Source: Litsea cubeba
Taxonomy: Eukaryota > Streptophyta > Magnoliopsida > Laurales > Lauraceae
Reading direction: 5' to 3'
Assembly: GCA_012931725.1 (NCBI GenBank)
Contig: CM022945.1
Coordinates: 16,443,382-16,507,381, forward strand
Length of the DNA stretch: 64,000 nucleotides
Shown here: positions 12,001 to 22,770 of the stretch, piece after piece
Position numbering within the stretch: the first letter of the stretch is position 1
Layout: the number at the start of each line of letters is the position of its first letter
Notes under the pieces: model-generated
Seen by the model: the letters and a program-made list of their open reading frames with translations, nothing else
The model's database searches: none
What the model was told of the DNA's origin: nothing
Position numbers and translations under genes: made by a program

Positions 12001-14784
12001 TCATCAGATCCCGCTCTACGAGCCCGACGAGGAGAAAACATCGTTCATCACCCCCCGCGGCACTTACTGCTATAAAGTGATGCCCTTCGGGCTGAAGAAC
12101 GCGGGGGCGACTTATCAGCGCCTCGTCACGAAGATGTTCCAGGCCCAGCTCGGCCGATCGGTAGAGGTGTACATCGACGACATGGTCGTCAAATCTGTGC
12201 GCTCCAGCGACCATCTGACGGATCTCGGCCAAGTCTTCGGCATCCTTCGCGCCTACAAGCTCAAGCTCAACGCTTCCAAGTGCGCCTTCGGCGTAGCCTC
12301 TGGCAAGTTCCTCGGCAGCTTGGTGACGCGGAGGGGGATAGAGGCCAATCCGGAACAGATCACTGCCATCCAGGGCATCCAGAGTCCCTCTACCACGAAG
12401 GAAGTTCAAAGGCTTACAGGAATGGCCGCCGCACTCAATCGCTTCATCAGCCGCTCATCAGATAAGTGCAAGCCTTTCTTTCAGCTTTTGAGGAAAAATT
12501 TGAAGTTCCAATGGACCCCTGAGTGCGACCAGGCATTGGCCGCACTCAAAACTTATTTGATGTCACCACCATTACTCTCCACCCCAACTCGGGGGGAGAT
12601 TCTGTATTTATACCTTGCGGTCTCGGATCACGCAGTGAGCTCCGTCCTCATCAGGGAGGACGAGGGAGTTCAAAAGCCGATCTATTACACGAGCAAGACC
12701 CTGCTCGATGCCGAGACCAGGTACCTCCTGTTGGAGAAGCTTGCGTTGGCTCTCGTTACCGCCTCCCGCAAGCTCTCCCACTATTTTCAATCCCACACTA
12801 TTGTGGTGATCACGGAGCACCCACTCCGTTCATTGTTCAAAAAAGCTGACTTTTCAGGGCGCATATCAAAGTGGGCAGTTGAGCTGGGGCAGTATGACAT
12901 ACAGTACCGTCCCCGAACTGCGATCAAAGCCCAGATCCTGGCAGACTTCATTGTCGAATTCACCTCCCCCAACCCGGCTCCGACCCAGCTCGGCACGGCA
13001 CTGGGGGGCACAGGGCAAGAGCCAGTAGAAACAGAAGTCCAGCAGTCTCCCATCTCGGCATGGAAGATCTTTGTCGACGGGTCGTCCACCTCCAAGAGAG
13101 CTGGCCTCGGCATAGTTCTCCAATCGCCAGAGGGGCTGGTCATAGAGCAAGCCTTCACCTTGGACTTCAAAGCGACGAACAATGAGGCAGAGTACGAAGC
13201 AATGATTGCAGGGTTGAACAGCGCCCGAATCCCTCGGAGCCCAGCATCTGGAGATCTTCAGCGACTCTCAACTGGTAACTAGCCAGCTCGCTGGGGACTA
13301 CCAGGCTAGGGACGACAGGATGGCGGCCTACTTGGCCCTTGCGAAGAAAACTACTCTCCCAATTCCAGAAAGCCGAGGTCAGGCAAATATCCAGAGACAC
13401 CAACACGCACGCAGATGCGCTTGCAAACCTGGCCTCCGCTGTCGAAGCAGGAAAGAAGAGGACCATCGAGGTCGGGTCAGTATCAAGGTCAAGTCTAGAA
13501 CTCCATTCATCTCGGCTTGTCCTCTGTGCTGACCTCGGCCCCAGCTGGATGGATCCAATCGTCGCCTACTTGAAGGACGACCAGCTCCCCGAGGACAAGA
13601 CAGAAGCCCACAAGATCAGGCTCAAGGCAGCTCGGTTTTGGCTCTCTCCAGAAGGCAAACTCTACAGGAAGTCCTTCACGGGTCCATACCTCCAATGCGT
13701 CCACCCGTCCAAGGTGGACGACTTCCTGTACGAGATCCATGAAGGAATCTGCGGCAGCCATATTGGAGGTCGGTCATTGGCCTACAGAGCAATCAGCCAG
13801 GGTTACTGGTGGCCCTACATGCAAAAGGACGCCCAGGTCTACGCCAGGAAATGCGAGAAATGCCAGAAGTTCTCCCACTCACTCCATCAGCCAGCACAGG
13901 ATCTGAGTCCCCTCTCTAGCCCATGGCCCTTCGCTCAATGGGGCCTGGACATTGTGGGGCCTCTTCACCGAGCTCCAGGGAACAAGAGATGGCTGATAGT
14001 GGCTACGGACTACTTCACGAAGTGGATAGAAGCTGAGCCGTTGTCCTCCATCACGGACAGGGACTCCAGGAACTTCGTTTGGAAAAACATCCTTACGAGG
14101 TTCGGCATCCCCCGGACCCTGATCTCGGATAACGGGACTCAGTTCGACTCCAAATCCTTCAGAGACTTCTGCCAAGAGCACGGCATCAGAAACCATTACT
14201 CCACCCCGGCATATCCACAGAGTAATGGCCAGGCAGAAATCTCCAACAAAGTGATCCTGGACGGCCTGAAGAAGCGACTGGACAAGGCAAAGGGCAGATG
14301 GACAGAAGAGCTTCCGAGCGTGCTGTGGGCATACAGAACAACTCCAAGGAGGTCCACGTCGGCAACACCTTTCTCTCTAGCCTACGGGATGGAGGCGGTC
14401 ATTCCCTTGGAAATCGGCCTTCCTACCCTGAGGACAGAGCTGGTCGACCAAGGCCGAAATGAGACGAACCTGGCGATGGAGCTGGAGCTGGCGGACGAGC
14501 GACGAGAAGCAGCAGCCCTGAGACTGACCGACTATCAGCAGCGGTTAGCCAGGGCGTACAATCAGAATGTCAAGGAGAGAAGGTTCACTGCGGGAGAGCT
14601 CGTTTTAAAGAAGACCCTGCCAGCTGACAAGGAACCAGATGAGGGGAAGCTTGCCCCGAACTGGCATGGCCCGTTCAGAGTGGTCTCACTGGCAGGAAAG
14701 TCAGCATACAAGCTCGAAGACTTGGATGGCAAGCCGCTACCGAGACCGTGGAATGCATCCCACCTGAAGAAATTTTATTTCTAA
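9056..14784 (+). pseudogene. Ty3/gypsy (Tat) gag-pol polyprotein, frameshifted
   Basis: Start chosen at ATG 9056 (MPPKAKKGG), after the PBS; the frame is open upstream but has no role there. Domains by residue: gag core about 245-340; zinc-knuckle-like C-x2-H...GH...C about 515-530; aspartic protease LVDSGSS about 662; RT about 930-1110 with YIDD near 1038; first RNase H about 1180-1300; second RNase H from about 1335 (FVDGSS). One-base shifts near 13215 and 13350 break the second RNase H. The frame from 13339 then holds the integrase zinc finger (HEGICGSH...C..C, about 13737-13865), the D-D-E core (13945-14240) and a C-terminal GPF segment to TAA at 14782-14784. Apart from these two breaks the coding region looks intact, as expected of a recent copy. 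Confidence 0.93.
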
Positions 14785-14867
14785 AGATGTAATGAACTTC
14801 AGAATCAATAAAAGCAGCTCTTGCCTTGTCATCAATCTGTCTCTCTCTGGTCGACTTCGGCAGCACA

Positions 14868-15400
14868 GGCTCTACGCCCTGGAAATGGCTTCGAGTTCCT
14901 AAACTCAGCCTTTCCTAAAATCCCGTGTCTTGGACACAATCGAGGCTCTACGCCCTGGAAACGGCCCGGAGTTCCTAAACTCAGCCTTTCCTAAAATCCC
15001 GTGTCTTGGACACAATCGAGGCTCTACGCCCTGGAAACGGCCCGGAGTTCCTAAACTCAGCCTTTCCTAAAATCCCGTGTCTTGGACACAATCGAGGCTC
15101 TACGCCCTGGAAACGGCCCGGAGTTCCTAAACTCAGCCTTTCCTAAAATCCCGTGTCTTGGACACAATCGAGGCTCTACGCCCTGGAAACGGCCCGGAGT
15201 TCCTAAACTCAGCCTTTCCTAAAGCCCCGTGTCTTGGACACAGTCGAGGCTCTACGCCCTGGAAACGGCCCGGAGTTCCTAAACTCAGCCTTTCCTAAAG
15301 CCCCGTGTCTTGGACACACTAAGGCTCTACGCCTTGGGAATGGTCTAGAGTTCCTACACTCAGCCGTTTCCTAAAGTCCGGGTTCATAAACCCCTCACAA
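14868..15400 (+). repeat. 76-bp tandem array 3' of pol
   Basis: Unit starts GGCTCTACGCCCTGG at 14868, 14944, 15020, 15096, 15172, 15248 and 15323 (last ones diverging). Each unit contains GAGTTCCTAAACTCAGCC and a CTTGGACACA tail. It is noncoding and follows the pol stop. The region continues into CCGGGTTCATA blocks (15376-15450) that recur at 22066-22165. Confidence 0.9.
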
Positions 15401-16735
15401 CGGCAGTTCGGCCGAGGACAGTTCCCAGAAGTCCGGGTTCATACACCCCTCAGAAGGCCATTGCTGAACTCACTTTCGCCAAGCCGAAGCCAACGGAATG
15501 GGTCCACTTCGGCACAATGCAGCTCGTCTCGGCCAAAGCCAGCCCTTTCGGCCGAGGTCAATAACAGCATTCAAACACAAATCCAAGCTTTCCGAAACAG
15601 CGCAAAGAAATGAGAAAAAGAACTCAAAAGCGCTGTACGCAGTTTGGGTAATCAGAGAATTCCTTTTTATCCATTGCAAACTACTTCATTACAAGAAGTA
15701 CAGAATAGAAAGCAAAATACAGAAAGGAGGATCACAGTCCTCTAAAAATAGAAAATGGATAAAGGCTAGGAGACTCTGATCTTCACCAACTCTTCAGGCA
15801 GAAGGCTCGAGGACGCCGGATCGCCGCCTGGAGGTTCTGAGCAACCCTGGACCTCGCGGGGCTCTGCAACACCCTCGGCGGCCAATGGGACCAGCCAAGC
15901 TTGAAGAAACCTCCCGGTCCAGCAGGGCCTCATCCCGCCTTCCGTACGACGGGCGCACAGGGCCGCGTCGGACGAGAACGCGCCACCGCCCCCTTGCAGT
16001 GCATCCTCACTCTGTCTGGCCAAGGGCGGATGGCCGTGAACCCGCGTTCAGAGAGCGCGTGGTCCACGGGGAGTTCCTTCAAAGAGCGCGCAGACCACGA
16101 CAGCCTTTCCCCCTCGGGGATAGCCGTCCAACGGCGCAAGGTTTTCCCCCGGATCAAGCAATTTCAGACACCTCCTGGACATGATTCCTACTGCTATGTT
16201 CTCTCCTTCTCTCATGGCAAGCTGGCCACCCCTATTTATAGGAGGGAGAAGGCTCAGTCTCCGAAAGGAGTTATGAGGGCGAAGTCTCCCACGCGTTACT
16301 GGGAATGCACGACTGTTGACCGGCGACCCCTATGGCGCCACGTGGAGACATCCGTCCGATTCCCTCGTCAGCCGCGCCATCATATCTATCGCTATTTAAG
16401 ATCGCCCAAGATACGGAGGATCAGCGCAAATACCAATGAAGATCACCTAAAATACGGAGGATCAGCGCGAATACCAAAGAAAATCACCTAATGTGTAGAG
16501 TATCGACACTGGCGCCCAAGAAGACTACTCGACACTCAGTCCTAACGTTCCGTCACAAGGAGCACTCTGCCAAACTCAAGCATCAAAGTAACAGGCTTAA
16601 AAGAGACAGAAGCACGAGTATTTGAAGAAACCTTCAATTGTATTAAAATCTCACTCATTACAGTGTTCAGCAAATACAAATTGAAGAAAATTACAAAGCA
16701 TAAAGCAAGAAAGCAAATATCCCGAGGTCCCGAGG
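15401..16735 (-). other. Gene-poor part with possible second antisense unit or LTR-like segment
   Basis: On the minus strand, a strong TATA context (CTATAAATAGGGG, about 16229-16241) is followed by open GC-rich stretches (about 16190 to 15766). An AT-rich stretch resembling a 3' UTR lies at 15760-15590. No conserved domain is recognised and no long ATG frame exists. Read on the + strand, TATTTATAG and a segment ending TATCGACA (16508) followed by CTGGCGCCC (16509-16517) resemble an LTR end plus PBS. Two 30-bp units (ATACGGAGGATCAGCGC) repeat at about 16414 and 16452. The two readings conflict and I cannot decide. Confidence 0.35.
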
Positions 16736-18839
16736 TCATGACCGATCAGTTGCACGGGCTGCAGCGCTAGAAGCTTCGTCGGATGGACGGGCAGAGGTCG
16801 GCACCGGAAGCGTGTACGGAGGAGGCTCCCGAAAGGAGGGGTGGCCCTCCGAGACCCCGACCTCCTTCAGGCCGGCAAGCCACCCTTTCGCCCAGGCCTT
16901 ATCCCTCACAACAAGAACCCTTTCCTTGTAGTGGGCGGTGACCTGCACTTTGGCATCCTCGAACGCAGCATCGCACTCGGATTCGAGCTTCGCCTCGGCT
17001 TCGTCCGCCCTCTTGGACTCGGATTCGAGCTTAGCCTCGGCCTCATCCGCCCTCTTGGACTCGGCTTGAAGCAGGACCGCGTAATCGTCTCCCATCTTCG
17101 AGATGGAGACCTCGAGCTCGGCCACCCTAGTCCTCTCCGCCTCGGCTTCTTCCCTCACCTGCTCGAGCTTCGCCGCATATTCCTCTTCCACCCTGGCCAA
17201 CTTCTGGCTAACGGCGTCCAGGGATTCCTGCAGGCCGTTCTTCTCCACGGACAGCTCGGCAACGTCCGCGCTGTACCTGCGGATCCTGTCAGCAACGGCC
17301 ATGGACTTCTGTGCCGCCTGTCAAAGAAACAAGATGTACGTGTTAGATCCAAAGAGCGTCAGACGCTAAATTGCTGGTTTGACGAAGGGAAATGAAGATT
17401 TACCACGAAGTTGGACTGCAACATCGACAGGATCAGCTTCTGATCGCTGTACTTGTCCAGCCGCTCCATGTCCCGGGGAAGGGCGCAGGCTCGCCCAAGG
17501 GCCTCGAGGACCGGGAGATCGATCCTGTGAAGAATGCAATCCTCCACCGTCATCGGCCTCCCCGGCCCAAGCATGAAGCTCGGCTCCCATAACGGCGGTC
17601 CCTGCGGGCAACGAGGCAGCAGCCGAGCTAGGGCCCGCGTCGGTCCTCGGCATCTTCAGCGGCCGAGTTTCCTCCCGCTCAACCTCAGTCGGGGGCAGGC
17701 ATTCCTCTCGATCAACAGAGCTAGGGGGCGCGGGAACCTCCGCCACCTCTGCACTAGAAACCACCCGGGCCCTCGGAGACGGATGCCTCGGAGAATTTAC
17801 CGGCTCCTGGGGGGCTCGGGCGTCCTCCGCACCAAGCGCCAAAGCCTCGAGATCCTCGAAGGACAAACGCCTGTTGTGCCTCATCTCGGAGCCTGGCGAG
17901 GGAGATCGGGCGGTTTGACTCGATTCCCTTCCTGAGACCTGGGGAAGTCTCGATCCCGATGTGGAAGCTAGGGTTCCAGACGTCGGCCTAACGTCAGACG
18001 ACGCCCGCGAGGGCTCTGCGACCTCCGGACCGGCCTGCTCCTGACCGACCTCGGATCCGGCACCTTCACTCTGGATCGGCTCTACAGTGCCCCTCAGATA
18101 CCCGCGGTACTTCGGCTGATACCCTAGCAGCGACCAGGCCGCCCTGCCGTCATGACCGCTGTATCGCTTCACCAGGCGGAGCCAGGCCTCGTTCCTCTTC
18201 CAGATGTATCTGGCAGCCCGCTTCCTCTCCTTCAAAGCTGCAACAATCAGAAGCATTAGCACGGCAGAACGAAAAGAAACTTATGAAAAAAGAAAAGAAA
18301 CGAAGGGTGTTTACTTGGAATGGTACCGAAGTGGCGAGGGACCTGGTAGCCTCTATCGGTGTCAGCCTCCCCAAACTCCCAGTTCCCCGAGACGTACAGA
18401 AGATCGTCTCCAGCATACTTGCTCGAATCCTCCAAGTATCGGACGAAGCCGTCCCGGCCTGGCTTAGCCCGGAGATAATAAGAATCCCCGGACTTGCACA
18501 TGTCGTAGACATCCTCAAGGTCGAAGACGCCGAAGTCGGTGCCCAGGACCTCATTCAACTTGACCGTGCCCATCACGATCTTGAGGCATTCGGCAGCAGT
18601 TGGCAGGGGCAGAGACGCCACTGACTAAGGCACCTCCTGAGAAGTGGGTGAAGGGGAAATCGGACCCCGCCTTCTACCACAGCCACTAGCGGAAAAGGCA
18701 TCCAGCCCCCCGAAAAGTCACGAGGGTTGTAGCCAAGGGGTTCAGCACCCCTGACTTGGACATCAGCAGGGATCCTAAAGGCTGACCTGAAACCCTCGAT
18801 CGCTGCCTCGCCCTCTAACCAGTGGCTATAAATCCCCAT
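16736..18839 (-). pseudogene. Antisense accessory gene of the Tat element (three exons)
   Basis: Start ATG 18839 (MGIYSHWLEGE). Exon 1 is 18839-18315, exon 2 18237-17404 and exon 3 17317-16736. Introns of 77 and 86 bases have GT-AG borders and keep frame across both junctions. Exon 1 holds conserved blocks (FRIPADVQVRG, RFPLHPLLRR, GDSYYLRAKPG) like the 'putative gypsy-type transposon' family (Transposase_28) encoded antisense in plant Tat elements. Exon 2 is Ser/Pro-rich and low-complexity. Exon 3 is a charged coiled coil with ESKRADEAEAKLES repeats. One-base frame breaks near 18590 and 17590 suggest it is inactive. Function in the family is unknown. A minus-strand TATA lies near 19058. Confidence 0.75.
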
Positions 18840-19052
18840 TCCTATCCCAGTCTAAAAGCAGAGAAACCCGCAGAAGAAGAGGCAAGGCAGAAGGAACTTA
18901 CGGAAGCAGAACGAAGATGCTGGGCAGCAAAGAGACTCAACTTCAGCAGCGCGCCACTCCTCAGATGAAGCTCCCTCACAGTAGCTTGCCCACCTCTGAT
19001 GCTCGCCTCTGATTCAGAATCGCAAACGAAGGATAAAGCAGACCTCGACTGC

Positions 19053-19064
19053 CCTATATATAGC
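19053..19064 (-). promoter_or_regulatory. TATA box for the antisense gene
   Basis: CTATATATAGGG on the minus strand, about 215 bases before the antisense ATG. This suggests the antisense gene has its own promoter, separate from the LTR. Confidence 0.5.
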
Positions 19065-19434
19065 AGAGAGGCCCCCTTTCCAGAAGCCCTAATTGGGCGT
19101 GCCAAGGTGCGCCCCCTGGGATTTCGCGCGAATCATTTCAAAAATTGATCACGCCCCTGACGAAACGGCGCGCAAATCATTTCAAAAATTGATTGCGCCC
19201 CTGACGAGACGGCGCGTACGACCTCGAGGAGACAAGACAACTAGCCAAGAGATGACGCGTGGAGCCGTCGACCTGTCTTCAGCATTGAATAGGGGACGCC
19301 ATTTATTACCTCGAACATCCAAAGCGACAGCAAGTCAGAGCCGAAAGAGGCTCTCTCCTCCAGCTAGACCCGGCACATAGCTCCCGACCCCACGGCACTG
19401 ACGTTCTACGCGAGATCAGAAGCTAGGGGGCAAT

Positions 19435-20391
19435 TGTGTGGGGAGATTTCCAGAGCTACAGGATTAAGCTAATCACAGCCATCAGATGGGGCTAAGCATT
19501 CTCACGTGCCATCCGCGTGCCATCTACGTGGCACCGATCTCATCCCGGCTACCAGGGCAGAGGCCTTGGCCGACATCAAGCATCTCCGGGCCACAAGCGC
19601 CGAACTGGACCACCTCGGGTATCATCTCGGCAAAGAGTCCACCTCGGCAGGGCCACCCCAGATGCCATCTCCGCAGAGAGCCCTACCTCGGCTAAAGCCA
19701 CCTCGGCTGAAGAAGCCAGGACAGTAGCCGAAGCAAGAAAGAACCTTCACTTGCGCCCCTCATTCCCCACGTCATCAGGCACATGGAGAGATAGGGTCAC
19801 GAGCTAGTGGGACAGACACGACATCCAGCCGCCCACTATCTTCGCCAGATCGCTGACATGGCGACATCCAGCGGCTGAGGCCACATCAGGGCAAGGCCCG
19901 AGGGCAGATCCGCTGGTACTCCAACCGCCAAAGGCGCCCAACACAATCTGGCCCAACAAGACACGCATTTAATGCAATGTGGGCTGACCCGACTAGCATT
20001 AAATGCTGAGTGGGCCGGATTAGACTGCATTTATTACTTTGTGGGCTGATCATGACTTCTCAGTCAAATCATGGGACCCACACCAAGATATCTTCTGAAA
20101 GATACGATCCAAACCTCTATAAATAGAACTCCATGCACCATGCAAGGTACGCATAATCTCAGACACAGAGCCCTTACTCTGCCTCTCTTCTCCCTCTCCT
20201 TCCATTGTTCCAGTTCCCATACTGACTTTGGCATCGGAGAGCCTTGCGCCGCCCAGGCCAGGGTCCTCTGACCGTTTGCTACTCTCTTTCAGGCTTTCGG
20301 ACGGCATCCAGACATTCCAGACACCATCATCTTCTCGGATAAGTCCTATAAGGCACCCTCTTATTGTGGGTCATAATTTTCTGCACCTACA
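19435..20391 (+). repeat. Middle LTR (type B, 957 bp) inside the Tat composite
   Basis: Starts TGTGTGGGGAGATTTCC after a polypurine tract (AGCTAGGGGG) and ends CACCTACA, directly followed by a PBS (20394-20409, TGGCGCCGTCTGTGGG). TATAAATA is at 20118-20125. It shares ends and the GCATCGGAGAGCC block with LTR-A but is otherwise clearly divergent. No 5-bp duplication flanks it, and it joins a 3' end on its left to a 5' end on its right. That is the geometry of a tandem or recombinant element, not of a nested insertion. Confidence 0.88.
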
Positions 20392-20458
20392 ATTGGCGCC
20401 GTCTGTGGGAAAGCAATATCCCAGCCTTCCCAACCTTCTCCAAATCTTTCCAAACACC

Positions 20459-20835
20459 ATGCCTCGAAGAGCCAGAAAGGGAAAGGAACCTATTGCATTG
20501 TCGACACAGCTGCCGACGGTCCCCCGCCGAGAGAGGTCAGGAGCAAGATCTGGCCAAGCAGGCGACCAACAGCAGGATACTCGGTCGGGTTCATCCTCCT
20601 AAGGAATCGACCTCGACTCTACCCCCCGAAAGACGCGCCCTGAAGAGCAGAAGCAAACTGGCCCAGGAGCAGTTCAACCTCCGCGACAGCGATCATGTCG
20701 CTTCCAGCTCTGCAGATGCTTCCAGCGCGGCGGACGTCTCCAGCTCAGCGGATATCTCCAGCTCGCTAGCAGCCCCCAGCTCTGCAGGAATCTCTTCCAA
20801 CTCGGGGGCAGCTAGACGGAACTTTTTGTCACTTA
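20459..20835 (+). pseudogene. Truncated gag after the middle LTR
   Basis: ATG 20459 begins MPRRARKGKEP, matching the start of the full gag (MPPKAKKGG) in position after the PBS and in Arg/Lys-rich character. The frame stops at 20602 (TAA after SGSSS). An overlapping frame continues with Ser/Ala-rich low-complexity sequence to about 20835, where the 80-bp array begins. No gag core, protease or RT follows, so this half is a gag stub only. Confidence 0.7.
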
Positions 20836-20841
20836 GCTTCC

Positions 20842-21250
20842 GACCTCATGCTGGTCCGTCCACGTGCTGGTTTCCACCTCACGCTGGTTTCGGCCTCATG
20901 ATGGTCTCGACCGCATCTGACGACCTCATGCTGGTCCGTCCACGTGCTGGTTTCCACCTCACGCTGGTTTCAGCCACATGATGGTCTCGATCGCATCTGA
21001 CGACCTCATGCTGGTCCGTCCACGTGCTGGTTTCCACCTCACGCTGGTTTCGGCCTCATGATGGTCTCGACCGCATCTGACGACCTCATGCTGGTCCGTC
21101 CACGTGCTGGTTTCCACCTCACGCTGGTTTCGGCCTCATGATGGTTTCGACCGCATCTGACGACCTCATGCTGGTCCGTCCACGTGCTGGTCTCCACCTC
21201 ACGCTGGTTTCGGCCTCATGATGGTCTCGACCGCATCTAACGACCTCATG
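20842..21250 (+). repeat. 80-bp tandem array
   Basis: GACCTCATGCTGGTCC recurs at 20842, 20922, 21002, 21082 and 21162, with a partial unit at 21242: an exact 80-base period. Units are nearly identical. Each contains an internal sub-repeat (CTGGTTTC-CACCTCACGCTGGTTTC). Confidence 0.92.
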
Positions 21251-21387
21251 TTGGTATCGCCCTCGTGCTAGCTACGCGCTTCACAGGTTTGGCCTCATGT
21301 TGGTCTCGGCCAGTGCCATCGAGACTGCCCTCGGGTTCGTACACCCAGGCTTCTCCACCTCGGCGAGTGCCAGAAAGACAAGTCACA

Positions 21388-21936
21388 AGGGTTAACAACC
21401 CTGGAAAAGGCCTCGAGTTCGGACACTCGGCCAATTCCTAAACTCAGGGTCTTCACCCATCTCCAAGGGTTAACAGCCCTGGAAAAGGCCTCGAGTTCGG
21501 ACACTCGGCCAATTCCTAAACTCAGGGTCTTCACCCATCTCCAAGGGTTAACAGCCCTGGAAAAGGCCTCGAGTTTGGACACTCGGCCAATTCCTGAACT
21601 CAGGGTCTTCACCCATCTCCAAGGGTTAATAGCCCTGGAAAAGGCCTCGAGTTCGGACACTCGGCCAATTCCTAAACTCAGGGTCTTCACCCATCTCCAA
21701 GGGTTAACAGCCCTGGAAAAGGCCTCGAGTTCGGACACTCGGCCAATTCCTAAACTCAGGGTCTTCACCCATCTCCAAGGGTTAACAGCCCTGGAAAAGG
21801 CCTCGAGTTCGGACACTCGGCCAATTCCTAAACTCAGGGTCTTCACCCATCTCCAAGGGTTAACAGCCCTGGAAAAGGCTTCGAGTTCGGACACTCGGCC
21901 AATTCCTAAACTCAGGGTCTTCACCCATCTACAAGG
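21388..21936 (+). repeat. 78-bp tandem array
   Basis: GTTAACAGCCCTGG recurs at 21391, 21469, 21547, 21625, 21703, 21781 and 21859: seven units of 78 bases. The unit shares GCCCTGGAAA-GGCC-GAGTTC and the CCTAAACTCAG block with the 76-bp array at 14868, so both derive from one ancestral repeat. The long open frames on either strand here are by-products of a period divisible by three. Confidence 0.92.
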
Positions 21937-22770
21937 CTCTACGCCCTGGAAATGGCCTGGAGTTCTTAAGACTCAGCCTTTCCTAAAGACCCCGTGTCTT
22001 GGACACACTTCGGGTACATACGCCCTGGAAATGGCCTGGAGTTCCTACACTCAGCCGTTTCCTAAAGTCCGGGTTCATAGACCCCTCACACCTCGGCTCA
22101 AGGCAGTTCGGCCAAGGTCAGCCAATTCGGCCAAGATCAGATTCCTGAAATCCGGGTTCATACACCCCTCAAAGACCGTTGCCGAACTCATGCTCAGCTC
22201 CGCAACCAGCGGGATTCTGGATCCACCGTCTCGGCCAAAAGATGGCCACTTCGGCCAATGGCAGCTCGACAAGACTGCCGTAGAGACCGTTCCGTATCAC
22301 CTCCTCGTCCTCATGACAGTCCTCAGCTCGGCATCAGTGCCGGATTCCAGGTTGGCTGTTACTCTGGTTCCACCTCGGCCTCATGCCAGTTCGCAGCTCA
22401 GCAGCAGCGCCAGCCTCCAGTGCGGCAGAAAATCCTTCCTCCGGCCCGGCAGCAGTGCCAGTCTCCGGTTTAGCAGCAGCACCCAGTCTGTAGCTCGCCT
22501 CCTTCTCGGCTTGCCTCCTTCTCGGCAGCAGTAGCAAGACACTCCTAAATAAATGAGCCATCTCTCTTGGCTTTCAGCAACAATGCACTCTCCAGCTCGA
22601 CAGAGGCATCTTGTTACAGCTTCACAGTGATGCCAACCTCCAACTCCGGTCTATTGCCAGCCAGTCATCTCAAAAACTATGAGCAGCTCCGAGGCACAAC
22701 TGTTGTCCTCCATGGTACTTAGCTTCCGACCTCAATGAGGAGTCTAATGAGCTCAGAAGCTGGGGGGCTT
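21937..22770 (+). other. 3' internal region and polypurine tract of the composite
   Basis: 21937-22200 repeats the sequence found after pol (14868-15500): GGCTCTACGCCCTGG and the CCGGGTTCATA blocks. 22200-22740 is CAG/CTC-rich with no supported gene. It ends in AAGCTGGGGGGCTT (about 22757-22770), the polypurine tract directly before the 3' LTR. Confidence 0.75.

Noticed and set aside
15766..16184. Protein-coding gene on either strand
   Set aside because: Open frames exist on both strands because of high GC. The minus-strand ones start with non-ATG codons and show no domain. Kept only as an ambiguous segment.
19435..20391. Middle LTR as a solo LTR nested in the Tat element
   Set aside because: No 5-bp duplication surrounds it. 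It is preceded by a polypurine tract and followed by PBS plus a gag start, which a solo LTR would not provide.
21295..22534. Long repetitive frames on both strands over the 78-bp array
   Set aside because: The 78-base period is divisible by three, so any stop-free unit gives a long open frame. Both strands are open at once and there is no start context or domain.
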